From the NCBI RefSeq assembly GCF_001557115.1, contig NZ_LSKQ01000140.1, positions 1 to 56,745 on the forward strand: a stretch of 56,745 bases of DNA. The letters are read 5' to 3'. This stretch comes from Erythrobacter sp. CCH5-A1. Its GTDB lineage: Bacteria > Pseudomonadota > Alphaproteobacteria > Sphingomonadales > Sphingomonadaceae. Of this stretch, positions 18,128-29,608 are shown one piece after another. The translations under genes and the position numbers were made by a program. The number at the start of each line of letters is the position of its first letter. Within the stretch, counting starts at the first letter, position 1. The notes beneath the pieces were generated by a model, which was given only the letters and a program-made list of their open reading frames with translations, did not search any database and was not told the origin of the DNA.

Positions 18128-19198
18128 TCAACCAATCTGTCCTCTGTGAAGCAGCTTGTGATCCGCCAGCACCAGCGCCATCATCGCCTCCACCACGGGC
18201 GTGCCGCGGATGCCGACGCAGGGGTCGTGGCGGCCCTTGGTGACCACCTCGACCGCCTCGCCCGCAGAATTGATCGATTCCACCGGGGTAAGGATCGATG
18301 AGGTCGGTTTGAAGGCCACCCGGCACACCACCGGCTGCCCGGTCGAGATGCCCCCCGCGGTGCCGCCTGCATGATTGGCGAGGAATTCCGGCTTGCCGTC
18401 GGCACCGGGGCGCATCCGGTCGGCGTTTTCCTCGCCCGTCAGGCGCGCGGCTTCGAAGCCGTCGCCGATCTCGACGCCCTTGACCGCGTTGATGCTCATC
18501 ATCGCCGCGGCGAGGTCGCTGTCGAGCTTGGCATAGATCGGCGCGCCCCAGCCTGCCGGAACCCCGGTCGCGACGCATTCGACAATCGCGCCGAGCGATG
18601 ACCCGGCCTTGCGCGCGGCGTCGACCTTTTCCTCCCAGCGCGCAGCGGCGGCAGGGTCGGGGCAGAAGAAGGGGTTATTGGCGATCTCGGCGTAATCGAT
18701 GGCCGCGGGGTCGATCCGGTCGCCGCCCAGCTCGCAGACATAGGCGGTGATGGTGACCTCCGGGATCACCAGCCGCGCCACCGCGCCCGCCGCCACCCGC
18801 GCCGCCGTCTCGCGCGCGCTCGACCGCCCGCCGCCGCGGTAATCGCGGATGCCGTATTTGGCGTCATAGGCGTAGTCGGCATGGCCCGGGCGATATTGCC
18901 GGGCGATCTCGGAATAGTCCTTGCTCCGCTGATCGGTGTTTTCGATCATCAGCGAGATGGGCGTGCCGGTGGTCTTGCCCTCGAACACGCCTGAGAGAAT
19001 CCGCACCAGATCATCCTCGCGCCGCTGGGTGGTGAAGCGGCTCGTCCCCGGCTTGCGGGCATCGAGGAAGGGCTGGATGAACTCCTCCGAGATCGCGAGC
19101 CCCGGCGGGCACCCGTCGACAACCGCGCCCAGCGCAGGCCCGTGGCTCTCTCCCCAGGTGGTGAAGCGCAAGACGCGCCCGAAGGTGTTCCAACTCAT
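18128..19198 (-). CDS. aroC: Chorismate synthase
   Basis: A 356-aa enzyme that makes chorismate from EPSP in the last step of the shikimate pathway, using reduced FMN. The start is set at ATG 19198, giving the family N-terminus [20 protein letters not shown]. The signatures [17 protein letters not shown] and the C-terminal GGISTGQP and [15 protein letters not shown] are present. The length is normal. The ribosome-binding site is weak. It is divergent from ruvA with a 79-base shared upstream region. Confidence 0.97.
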   Translation of the reverse strand: MSWNTFGRVLRFTTWGESHGPALGAVVDGCPPGLAISEEFIQPFLDARKPGTSRFTTQRREDDLVRILSGVFEGKTTGTPISLMIENTDQRSKDYSEIARQYRPGHADYAYDAKYGIRDYRGGGRSSARETAARVAAGAVARLVIPEVTITAYVCELGGDRIDPAAIDYAEIANNPFFCPDPAAAARWEEKVDAARKAGSSLGAIVECVATGVPAGWGAPIYAKLDSDLAAAMMSINAVKGVEIGDGFEAARLTGEENADRMRPGADGKPEFLANHAGGTAGGISTGQPVVCRVAFKPTSSILTPVESINSAGEAVEVVTKGRHDPCVGIRGTPVVEAMMALVLADHKLLHRGQIG

Positions 19199-19277
19199 GG
19201 GAGTGCCATCTGGCGCAAGTGTGGGCATCTGTCCATAAAGGCTGGACGCCGTTTGCGGCTTGGGGCAGGAACAAACC

Positions 19278-19886
19278 ATGATCGCCAAACTCTCAGGCAG
19301 ACTGGACGCGACCGGCGAGGACTGGGCGATCGTCGATGTTGGCGGGGTGGGCTACCTCGTCCACTGCTCGAGCCGCACGCTCGCCGCGCTGGGCGAGGTA
19401 GGCGAGGCCTGCACCGTCCACACCGAATTGCAGGTGAGCGAGAATGACATGCGCCTTCTCGGGTTCGCCGAGCAGGCGGAGCGCGACTGGTTCCGGCTGC
19501 TGACGGGCGTGCAGGGCGTGGGCAGCAAGGTCGGCCTCGCAATCCTCTCCGCGCTCTCGACCGGAGAACTGCGCGACGCCTGCGGGCGAGGCGACGCGGC
19601 GATGGTCGCCCGCGCGCAGGGCGTGGGGCCGAAGCTGGCGGGCCGGATCGTCAACGAGCTGAAGGACAAGGCGGGCGCGATGCCGGGCGGATCGGGCGGG
19701 TTCGCGGTCTCGGCCGCCGCCGCCCCCGCAGGCAGCAAGGGCGCGGACGCGGCGAGCGCCTTGGAGAACCTCGGGTTCAAGCCCGCCGTGGCCGCGCAGG
19801 CGGTGGCGCGGGCTTTGGAAGAGCTGGGCGAGGGCGCGAGCGAGGGCGACCTCATCCGCGTGGCGCTGAAGAAGGCGGCGGGGTGA
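19278..19886 (+). CDS. ruvA: Holliday junction branch migration protein RuvA
   Basis: A 202-aa protein that binds Holliday junctions and loads RuvB. ATG 19278 is chosen because the family begins MIAKLSG and AGGA lies upstream. The OB-fold N-terminus, the helix-hairpin-helix motifs ([19 protein letters not shown] and [21 protein letters not shown]) and the RuvB-binding C-terminal three-helix domain ([22 protein letters not shown]) are all recognisable. ruvC is not adjacent. The stop overlaps the start of the next gene by one base. Confidence 0.97.
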   Translation: MIAKLSGRLDATGEDWAIVDVGGVGYLVHCSSRTLAALGEVGEACTVHTELQVSENDMRLLGFAEQAERDWFRLLTGVQGVGSKVGLAILSALSTGELRDACGRGDAAMVARAQGVGPKLAGRIVNELKDKAGAMPGGSGGFAVSAAAAPAGSKGADAASALENLGFKPAVAAQAVARALEELGEGASEGDLIRVALKKAAG

Positions 19887-20251
19887 TGGTGCGCGACTGG
19901 CGACTGGCTTTGCTCGGGGTCTATGTCCTTGCATGCACCACTACGCTGCTTGGCGGCGGATTTGCATACGATCTGGATTCGCTTGCAGCTGGGATGCTTG
20001 CTTTGGCTCTATTGACCGCGCCGATTGTCCCGCTTTGCATCTGGCGAGGTCAGGCGATGGTCAAGGGTGTCGCAACCATAGTAATCGGCGGCGTCGGACT
20101 GTTTCTTGTCGTTGATACGCTCTATCTCCAGCCTCCTGATGCTCAAGGGGCACTGGTCTTTCTATTCGTGCCGGTATTGCAGATATTGGCTGTGGCTGCC
20201 TTTGCGATCGCGCTGACGGTTTTTTCTGCCTTGTCACGAAGGGTGGAGTGA
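19886..20251 (+). CDS. Small multi-pass membrane protein between ruvA and ruvB
   Basis: A 121-aa hydrophobic protein with about four membrane segments (LALLGVYVLACTTTLLGGG, LAAGMLALALLTAPIVPLCI, ATIVIGGVGLFLVVDTL, FLFVPVLQILAVAAFAIALT). The ATG at 19886 overlaps the ruvA stop (TGATG), so it is likely translated by coupling; a GTG at 19883 is an alternative. Its codon third positions are visibly less GC-rich than ruvA and ruvB, which suggests later insertion into the ruvAB operon. No known function. Confidence 0.75.
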   Translation: MVRDWRLALLGVYVLACTTTLLGGGFAYDLDSLAAGMLALALLTAPIVPLCIWRGQAMVKGVATIVIGGVGLFLVVDTLYLQPPDAQGALVFLFVPVLQILAVAAFAIALTVFSALSRRVE

Positions 20252-20260
20252 CGCTTCGCA

Positions 20261-21289
20261 ATGACTGACCCCCTCCACACCCCCACTCGACAGCCGGGCG
20301 ACCCGGACGCAGCCCTGCGCCCGCGCAGGCTCGCCGAGTTCGTCGGGCAGGAGGCGGCCAAGGGTAACCTCGCCGTCTTCATCGCCGCCGCGCGCGCGCG
20401 GGGGGAGGCGATGGATCATACCTTGTTCTTCGGCCCCCCGGGTCTCGGCAAAACCACGTTGGCGCAGATCATCGCGGGCGAATTGGGCGTGGGCTTCCGC
20501 GCCACCTCCGGCCCCGTCATCGCCAAGGCGGGGGACTTGGCCGCGCTGCTGACGAACCTTGAACCGCATGACGTGCTGTTCATCGACGAGATCCACCGCC
20601 TCTCGCCTGTCGTGGAGGAAGTGCTCTACCCCGCGATGGAGGACCGCGCGCTCGATCTGATCATCGGGGAGGGGCCGTCGGCGCGCTCGGTGCGGATCGA
20701 CCTGCCGCCCTTCACCCTGATCGGCGCGACCACGCGGCAGGGCCTGCTGACCACGCCGCTGCGCGACCGCTTCGGCATCCCGGTCAGGCTCAACTTCTAC
20801 ACCCACGAGGAGCTCGAGCGCGTCGTCACCCGCGCGGCGGGGCTGATGGGCCTCGCCATTGCGCCCGACGGGGCGCACGAGATCGCCCGCCGCTCGCGCG
20901 GGACGCCGCGTGTGGCGGGGCGGCTGCTCAGGCGGGTGCGCGACTTCGCCGATGTCGCGGGGAGCGCGACCGTCACCCGCGCGGTGGCCGACGAGGCGCT
21001 CACCCGGCTCGAGATCGACCGCCTCGGATTGGACCTGATGGACCGCCGCTACCTCACCATGATTGCGACCACCTACAAGGGTGGCCCAGTGGGGATCGAG
21101 ACGCTGGCGGCGGGCCTTGCCGAGCCGCGCGATACGGTGGAGGAGGTGGTCGAGCCCTATCTCATCCAATTGGGCCTCGTCGCCCGCACCGCGCGCGGGC
21201 GGATGCTCAACGATGCCGGATGGGCGCATCTGGAGCTTCAGCCGCCCAGAGAATCACCGCCAAGTCAGGCCGGACTGTTCGAAGACTGA
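20261..21289 (+). CDS. ruvB: Holliday junction branch migration helicase RuvB
   Basis: A 342-aa AAA+ motor that drives branch migration with RuvA. Walker A is GPPGLGKT at 58-65 and Walker B is LFIDEIH with D109/E110. The sensor region GATTRQGLL, arginine-finger region PLRDRFGI, and C-terminal winged helix ([22 protein letters not shown]) are present. It follows the small membrane gene by 9 bases, so ruvA, that gene and ruvB form one operon. Confidence 0.98.
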   Translation: MTDPLHTPTRQPGDPDAALRPRRLAEFVGQEAAKGNLAVFIAAARARGEAMDHTLFFGPPGLGKTTLAQIIAGELGVGFRATSGPVIAKAGDLAALLTNLEPHDVLFIDEIHRLSPVVEEVLYPAMEDRALDLIIGEGPSARSVRIDLPPFTLIGATTRQGLLTTPLRDRFGIPVRLNFYTHEELERVVTRAAGLMGLAIAPDGAHEIARRSRGTPRVAGRLLRRVRDFADVAGSATVTRAVADEALTRLEIDRLGLDLMDRRYLTMIATTYKGGPVGIETLAAGLAEPRDTVEEVVEPYLIQLGLVARTARGRMLNDAGWAHLELQPPRESPPSQAGLFED

Positions 21290-21528
21290 GTCGCGCCCCC
21301 CATCCGGGGGCCCGCGTTAACCATTGGCCTAACGCGCCCCCCGTTTTCGGTGCCAGTTCGGGACAGGCCCGCCGAAATCAGGCGTTTCCGGCGCGATTCC
21401 GGCGCTTCGAGAGCCCGATGCTTGGTTAACCCGATTGCCCCTTCGGCGCTTCTGCCACCAAAAGAAGGCTGGATTTGGAGGAATTGCGGCAGTCCCGCAC
21501 CCCTCCCGTGCAAACAGGGTAAACGACC

Positions 21529-22923
21529 ATGTCGCTCAAACTGGCCATCGCGAAACTCTCCGCCGCTGCGGCAGGCGTCGCATTGCTGCAAGGTGGTGCG
21601 GTGCGCATGGCCGAGCCGATGAACACCGACACGCCCGACTTCTCGACCAATATCGACGGGAAGCTGATCCAGGTCGATCCGGTCACCGGCGCCCGCTACA
21701 TCAAGACGCGCCAGCGCGTGATCGAGGTGCCCGAAGAGCGCCGCCGCCGCATCGTCGAGCGCACGGTCGAGTGCCAGCCGGTCGGTCGGGCAGGCAGCGC
21801 GGCGAGCATGCCGGCCGGCGCGGTGCAGGCCTATTATGACGCTGCGCAGTGCCCGCCGATCGCTGAGGTCGCCTACATGCCCGCGCCGCTCCCCCCGCTT
21901 CCGCCGATTTCGGGCGGCGGCGGCCCGGGCGGCGGCTGGGGTGGTGGTTTCGGCGGCGGCTTCGGCGGCGGCGTCGGCTTCGGGGGCGGCTTCTTCGGCG
22001 GCTTCTTCGGCGGCGGCGGTTCTTCTTCGGGCGATGTCTCGGTCTCGACCACCACCTCGACCTCGACCTCGGGCAGCAGCGGCAGCTCGGGTTCGAGCAG
22101 CGGCTCTTCGAGCGGTTCGAGCGGCATCGTGATCGATATCGACATCGACAATTCGACCTCGACGACCTCGTCCTCGGGCCAGCTGTCCTCGACCACCACT
22201 TCGTCCTCGGGCGTGGTGACCTCGTCTACGGGTCAGGTGTCGAGCAGCACCGGGCAGGTCTCCAGCAGCACCGGCCAAGTCTCGAGCAGCACTGGTGCGG
22301 TGTCGAGCACCAGCAGCACCGGCGCGGTCACGAGCAGCACGGGTGCCGTCTCGAGCACCAGCACCTCGGGCAATGTGTCGTCCTCGACCGGTGCGGTGTC
22401 GTCCTCGGGCAATGTCTCCTCGTCTACCGGCGCGGTGTCGAGCTCTTCGGGCAATGTCAGCTCTTCGGGCAATGTTTCCAGTTCGTCAGGGAACGTCAGT
22501 TCGTCGACCGGCGCGGTGACCAGCTCGGGTTCGTCGTCTTCCTCGTCGTCGTCCTCGTCCTCGTCGAGCTCTTCGTCCTCCTCGTCCTCCTCGTCGTCGG
22601 GCGGGGCGACCAGCGGCGGATCTTCGGGCGACATGACCAGCAGCTCCAGCAGCAGCTCGGGCTCGTCGTCCTCGTCCTCCTCCTCTAGCAGCAGCTCGTC
22701 GGGTTCATCGGGTTCGTCGGGCAGCAGCGGCTCTTCGGGGTCGAGCTCGTCGTCGTCCTCGTCGAGCAGCAGCAGCAGCTCCTCGTCCTCGTCTTCCTCC
22801 TCGTCGGGCAGCACCAGCTCGAGCGGCGGCACGCCGCCCAACGACGTGCCCGCGCCGCCGATGACGATCCTGTTCGGCCTCGCCGCCGCGGCGATCCTCG
22901 GACGCCGCAAGTTCCTCGGCTGA
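21529..22923 (+). CDS. Gly- and Ser-rich exported protein with an exosortase-like sorting tail
   Basis: A 464-aa product. Residues 1-30 are signal-peptide-like. A short unique region follows (to about 135, with an Arg-rich EERRRRIVER patch and two Cys). Then come a Gly/Phe-rich tract (GGGFGGGFGGG), repeats of the type SSTGQVSS/SSTGAVSS/SSGNVSS, and long runs of Ser. The C-terminus, DVPAPPM, hydrophobic ILFGLAAAAIL, then GRRK, has the layout of PEP-CTERM/VPLPA-CTERM sorting signals. In those families exosortase cleaves the tail after export. The Ser runs mix TCG, TCC, TCT and AGC codons, so serine itself appears selected. The function is probably at the surface or extracellular; no exosortase is in the window. 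Confidence 0.8.
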   Translation: MSLKLAIAKLSAAAAGVALLQGGAVRMAEPMNTDTPDFSTNIDGKLIQVDPVTGARYIKTRQRVIEVPEERRRRIVERTVECQPVGRAGSAASMPAGAVQAYYDAAQCPPIAEVAYMPAPLPPLPPISGGGGPGGGWGGGFGGGFGGGVGFGGGFFGGFFGGGGSSSGDVSVSTTTSTSTSGSSGSSGSSSGSSSGSSGIVIDIDIDNSTSTTSSSGQLSSTTTSSSGVVTSSTGQVSSSTGQVSSSTGQVSSSTGAVSSTSSTGAVTSSTGAVSSTSTSGNVSSSTGAVSSSGNVSSSTGAVSSSSGNVSSSGNVSSSSGNVSSSTGAVTSSGSSSSSSSSSSSSSSSSSSSSSSSGGATSGGSSGDMTSSSSSSSGSSSSSSSSSSSSSGSSGSSGSSGSSGSSSSSSSSSSSSSSSSSSSSSSGSTSSSGGTPPNDVPAPPMTILFGLAAAAILGRRKFLG

Positions 22924-22944
22924 GGCCACCGGCACTTCGCAAAG

Positions 22945-22977
22945 AAAAAGGGCGGCCTCGCGGGGCCGCCCTTTTTC
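22945..22977. terminator. Bidirectional rho-independent terminator
   Basis: AAAAAGGGCGGCC-TCGCG-GGGCCGCCCTTTTT: a strong hairpin with A-run and T-run on either side, between the convergent Ser-rich protein and rhodanese genes. Confidence 0.93.
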
Positions 22978-22993
22978 GTTGTGACAGAGGCGC

Positions 22994-23494
22994 TTACTGC
23001 CCTTGGGGCGGTTCGACCGGTTGACCTGCTGCTTCCCAGGCGAGCATCCCGCCTTCGAGATGCTCGGCGGGCTGGCCGGTGACCGCCGCCAGCCTCTCCC
23101 CCGCGATCGCCGAGCGGCGGCCCGAGCGGCAGTAGAGCACCACCTCGCGCCCGTCCGAAAGATCGAGCTTGGCGGGATCGAAACGGTCGAGCGCGATGTG
23201 CTCGGCGCCCGGGATCATCCCCTCTGCCACTTCTTCATCGGTGCGCACGTCGATCAGGCGGACATTGCCCGCCGCGATCTTCGCTGCCAACTGCTCCGGC
23301 GAGAGCGGAACCAGCGCGGCAGGCGCGGGCGCCGCTTCGGCTTCGCCCGCGGTCCCGGCGAAGGCCAACTCGAAGCCCAGCGGGATCGAGGGCGCGTCGC
23401 GCTTGCCCTTCGATTCGCCCCCGTCACCGCCGCAGGCAGACAGTGCCAGCAGAAGGGCGGGAGCGATGAAGAGGGCGGCGCGACCGGGTCTCAT
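22994..23494 (-). CDS. Rhodanese-domain lipoprotein
   Basis: A 166-aa lipoprotein: signal peptide with lipobox LSAC, a short spacer, then a rhodanese domain (about 65-160) with LIDVRTDEEV and the active-site loop VLYCRSGRRS containing the catalytic Cys. Rhodaneses carry sulfur as a Cys persulfide. ATG 23494 has an AAGGAG ribosome-binding site and lies 8 bases after the acnA stop, so it is the second gene of an acnA operon. Because the lipobox places it outside the cytoplasm, direct service to aconitase is not obvious. Confidence 0.88.
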   Translation of the reverse strand: MRPGRAALFIAPALLLALSACGGDGGESKGKRDAPSIPLGFELAFAGTAGEAEAAPAPAALVPLSPEQLAAKIAAGNVRLIDVRTDEEVAEGMIPGAEHIALDRFDPAKLDLSDGREVVLYCRSGRRSAIAGERLAAVTGQPAEHLEGGMLAWEAAGQPVEPPQGQ

Positions 23495-23502
23495 GCCTCT
23501 CC

Positions 23503-26175
<2,673 letters not shown>

Positions 26176-26293
26176 GGGAGAGGTCCGTCCTTTCGAGTGG
26201 GGCGCCCCCGATCCACCAAGGGCGCGGAAATATGCCGCGTCCCCTGCGCGCCCGCGCGCGCGAGGTCAAGAGGGTGGGCCCAAGCCTTTTGTC

Positions 26294-27208
26294 TCAGACC
26301 GCCGCCGCGGCCTGCACCCTCGGGGTGCGTGCGGCGATCCAGCAGCCGGTGACGATCAGCGCCGTGCCCGCCAGCGTCGGCCAGGTGACCGCCTCGCGGA
26401 AGAACACCCAGCCGGTGAACGCCGCCCAGGCGAAGCCCGAATATTCGGTCGGCACCAGCACGCTGGCGGGCGCGCGGGCATAGGCGAAGGCGATCGCAAA
26501 AGAGCCGCAGACGGTCAGCACGGCAGAAATCCCCAGCGGCGGGAGCGCTGCCAGCTGCGGGGTTTGCCACAGCAGCGGCGCGAGCAGCAGCAGCACCAGC
26601 GCGCTCACCCCGCTGTGGAAGGTAGCGATCTCTAGCGCGCTGGCGACCTGCGCCTGCCGGCGGATGACGATGAAGTTATAGGCATAGAGCAGCGCCGAAA
26701 CGAACACCGAGGCGATCCCCAGCATCGCACCTTCGTCGAACCCGCCGCTGCCGATCCGCCCGCCGACGATCACCAGCGTGCCGGCAAAGCCGAGCAGGCT
26801 CGCCCCGATGGCACGGGTGCTGATGTCCTCTCCCAGCAGGACGCGGGCGAGGTAGAGCGCCAGCAGCGGGGCGATGAAGGACAGCGCAATCGCCTCGGCC
26901 AGCGGCAGGAGGGTGAGCGAATGGAAGAAGGTCAGCGCCATGAAGGCCGACACCACCCCGCGTTCCAGATGCAGCTTCAACACCGCGCGCTCCGGCATCC
27001 GCCCGCCGCGCAGCCGCCACACGGGGGCGACAAGGCCCGTGCCGATCACCGCGCGCAAGGTCGTCGCGGTATAGGCGCCGATCAGCAGCGCGGCCTCCTT
27101 CATGAAGGCGTCCATCAGCGACAGGAAGCCGACCCCGGCGAGCGCCACGGCAAAGGGCAGCAGGGCGTGATGGGGCTTGGGCGCGGCGAAGCTCATGCGC
27201 GCGGCCAT
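26294..27208 (-). CDS. EamA/DMT-superfamily permease
   Basis: An integral membrane protein of about 304 aa with ten hydrophobic segments in two EamA-type five-helix repeats. The first repeat contains LHLERGVVSAFMALTFF and LALYLARVLLGEDISTRAIG; the second contains PTEYSGFAWAAFTGWVFF. DMT permeases export metabolites or amino-acid-like compounds; the substrate is unknown. ATG 27208 is used, although ATG 27196 is equally possible since neither has a clear ribosome-binding site. Confidence 0.85.
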   Translation of the reverse strand: MAARMSFAAPKPHHALLPFAVALAGVGFLSLMDAFMKEAALLIGAYTATTLRAVIGTGLVAPVWRLRGGRMPERAVLKLHLERGVVSAFMALTFFHSLTLLPLAEAIALSFIAPLLALYLARVLLGEDISTRAIGASLLGFAGTLVIVGGRIGSGGFDEGAMLGIASVFVSALLYAYNFIVIRRQAQVASALEIATFHSGVSALVLLLLAPLLWQTPQLAALPPLGISAVLTVCGSFAIAFAYARAPASVLVPTEYSGFAWAAFTGWVFFREAVTWPTLAGTALIVTGCWIAARTPRVQAAAAV

Positions 27209-27396
27209 AGGCGCAAGGCTCGGGCAGGTCACGCCCCCCTCATCCGAAAGGGGCGCCGCGCAGCCACAGGGGTGTGAACATTAATGCAGGTGAAAGCCAA
27301 GATGGTTGATAGGGGCACAGCCGAGCGGGTATGACTGCAGGCGAATTGCGAAGCCGCCACCCTCCCGGCGGCTCGGGGCGAGAAGGCAAGACATCA

Positions 27397-28836
27397 ATGA
27401 TCAGGTTCTCGGGCAGGTTGGCTGGAGGTGTTGCGACGGCGGCGCTGGTGGCAGGCACCGCGCTGGCGCAAGGCGCACCGGCAGAGCGCCTCAAGCCGCT
27501 GCCCGGCCAGCCCACCGGCGGCCCGGCGATCGTGCAGATCCCCGCGCCGACTCCGACACCGACCCCGGCGCCATCCCCCAAGACCGGCAGCAGCTTCGAC
27601 CAGGCCTTCCCCGCCACGGTCTCGCAACCGGTGGTGCAGGCGACCCCGCCGGTCGCCCCGCTGGTGCAGGCGTGGACCGTGGCGCAGGCCCAGCAGCTGG
27701 TCGCCGTGATCGAGGGGATCGGCGCCGAAGGGCTTGACCCTGCCGACTACGACCTCGCCCCGCTCAAGGTCGCAATCAAAAGTGGTCCGTCCGAGGAACT
27801 CAACCGGATGGCCTCGCAGAGCTTCGTCTGGCTGGTCGAGGACCTGCGCGACGGGCGCACACCGATGGAGGCGCGCCAGCAGTGGTTCGTGGTCGACCCC
27901 GACCGCGAAGCGAACCCTTCGGGCAACGTGCTGGCCGAGGCGCTCAAGACCGGTGACATCGCCGGCACGCTCGCCAAGCTCAACCCGACCCACCCCGACT
28001 ACGCCCGCCTCAAGGCCGAGCTCGCCGCGACCTCGGACGGGCAGACCGCGCGGCGCAAGCTGATCCGCGCCAACATGGACCGCTGGCGCTGGCTGGCGCG
28101 CGACCTCGGCCCGCAATACCTCATCACCAACGTCCCCGAATTCCAGCTGCGCCTGACGGTCAAGAACAAGATCGTCAGCACCTACCGCACCATCGTCGGC
28201 AAGCCGGGGCGCACCGCGACCCCGCAGCTCGCCGAGGTGGTCGAGGGCGTCGTGTTCAACCCGACCTGGACGGTGCCGCAGTCGATCGTCAAGGGCGAGG
28301 GGCTGGGCGCGCGGGTGCTCGCCAACCCCGCCTGGGGCCGCGCCAACGGCTATGTCGCGACCAAGGGCGCGAACGGCTACATCACCGTGGTGCAGCAGCC
28401 CGGGCCCGGCAATTCGCTCGGCCGGATGAAGCTCGAAATGCCTAACGAGCATGCGATCTTCTTCCACGACACGCCCTCGCGCCACCTCTTCGCCAACGAC
28501 TTCCGCGCGCTCAGCCACGGCTGCGTGCGCACCGAGCGGGCACTGGAGCTGGCCATGACGATGGCAATCCTCGGCCGCGGCGCTACCAAGGACGAGGCGG
28601 TCGCGATCGCCAATTCGGGCAAGTACACCAAGGTGATGCTCGAAAAGCAGTGGCGCGCCTACATCACCTATTTCACCATGGCGACCGACATCAACGGCCA
28701 GATGGCGACCTTCAAGGACATATACGGCCGCGACGCGCCGGTGCTCGCCAGCCTCGACAAGCCGCGCGTGCGCGACCGCGGGACCAAGCCTACGAGCGAG
28801 GTGATCGTGATCGAGGACGACCTCACCGACACCTGA
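27397..28836 (+). CDS. L,D-transpeptidase (YcbB/LdtD-like)
   Basis: A 479-aa periplasmic peptidoglycan cross-linking enzyme. ATG 27397 starts a signal peptide (ending near GTALAQGAP). A Pro/Thr-rich linker (PAPTPTPTPAPSP) follows, then a scaffold domain, and the YkuD catalytic domain with its SHGCVR motif (C376). L,D-transpeptidases of this family make 3-3 cross-links between peptidoglycan stems. It is followed by the repeat cluster at 28861-29080 and then, on the other strand, by a second L,D-transpeptidase-fold protein. Confidence 0.92.
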   Translation: MIRFSGRLAGGVATAALVAGTALAQGAPAERLKPLPGQPTGGPAIVQIPAPTPTPTPAPSPKTGSSFDQAFPATVSQPVVQATPPVAPLVQAWTVAQAQQLVAVIEGIGAEGLDPADYDLAPLKVAIKSGPSEELNRMASQSFVWLVEDLRDGRTPMEARQQWFVVDPDREANPSGNVLAEALKTGDIAGTLAKLNPTHPDYARLKAELAATSDGQTARRKLIRANMDRWRWLARDLGPQYLITNVPEFQLRLTVKNKIVSTYRTIVGKPGRTATPQLAEVVEGVVFNPTWTVPQSIVKGEGLGARVLANPAWGRANGYVATKGANGYITVVQQPGPGNSLGRMKLEMPNEHAIFFHDTPSRHLFANDFRALSHGCVRTERALELAMTMAILGRGATKDEAVAIANSGKYTKVMLEKQWRAYITYFTMATDINGQMATFKDIYGRDAPVLASLDKPRVRDRGTKPTSEVIVIEDDLTDT

Positions 28837-29188
28837 GTCGGGCAGGTTCCGGGCGGGGGGCGAAGTTTACAAAGTTGACACTGTAAACTTCGCATTCCTA
28901 CAGGAATTCGCGAGCGATTTTCGGGGCTTGTGGGCCAAGACCGAAGTTGACACTGTGCAAGCGTTTTGCGCGCCCGAGGGGCGGCGAGGTTCACGAAGTT
29001 CACATTGCAAAACGCGCAATCCTACAGGAATTGCGCTGCCTTTCCTGCGGGTTGCGAGCGAAAAGCGAAGTTCACACATGTTCGCGCGCATCATGTCGCC
29101 GATGCGTTCTTGCTGCGGGGGGCAGCGGTTTGACGATCCGAAAGAGCCGCGCGCAATTTATCGCAGCGCTGCCGTGTAGGAAAGCGCG
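28837..29188. repeat. Non-coding gap with clustered palindromes and direct repeats
   Basis: No gene is seen in this 352-base gap. It holds a perfect 10-bp inverted repeat, CGAAGTTTAC/GTAAACTTCG (28861-28892). Two near-identical short palindromes around CCTACAGGAA lie at 28894-28907 and 29014-29036. Four direct copies of a GAAGTT(G/C)ACA-type motif start at about 28872, 28943, 28995 and 29067. A distant pair GCGTTTTGC/GCAAAACGC (28961-28969 and 29007-29015) is also present. The base composition is less GC-rich than the flanking genes. It looks like copies of a palindromic repeat family, possibly genome-wide. Confidence 0.75.
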
Positions 29189-29608
29189 CTAGGCGCGGGT
29201 CATCCGCCACCACAGCACCACCGCCGCGCCGAGCGCGAAGGGGGTCGTAAGCACGAGCGCTTCAAGGTCGTAAGGCTCGCCCTGACTAAGCAGCCAGATT
29301 GCGACAACCATCGCGATCATCGCTCCGGTCAGGCAGACCGTGAAGGCTCGCCACCCGCGCAAACCGAAGTACCCGATCGCATATGCCGTCGGCAGTCCGA
29401 ACACCAATGTCGCGGGCACCACGACAAACAGGCTCATCCCCGCGACGCCGAATGCGATAGTCGCCAGTATTGCTGACGACTTCTCGGTGCCCGGAAGCAA
29501 CATCGCAAGAATCCCGACGCACAGCCCTCCGGCAAGGGCACCTCCGGCCATCGCCAAGAGCAGCGCTGTAGCAATGCGCCAACCGTTCGCGCGAACGGTG
29601 CGTGGCAT
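29189..29608 (-). CDS. Small four-helix membrane protein
   Basis: A 139-aa hydrophobic protein with about four membrane segments (LLLAMAGGALAGGLCVGILAML, AGMSLFVVVPATLVFGLPTAY, FTVCLTGAMIAMVVAIWLL, FALGAAVVLWW). Its ATG at 29608 overlaps the stop of the upstream YkuD-like gene (TGATG), so translation is probably coupled. The GC content is lower than that of its neighbour. No family recognised. Confidence 0.72.
   Translation of the reverse strand: MPRTVRANGWRIATALLLAMAGGALAGGLCVGILAMLLPGTEKSSAILATIAFGVAGMSLFVVVPATLVFGLPTAYAIGYFGLRGWRAFTVCLTGAMIAMVVAIWLLSQGEPYDLEALVLTTPFALGAAVVLWWRMTRA

Noticed and set aside
22233..22910. 225-codon Asp/Glu-rich ORF antisense to the Ser-rich protein
   Set aside because: It is the mirror of TCG/TCC/AGC serine codons; the composition follows from the sense strand and there is no ribosome-binding site or domain.
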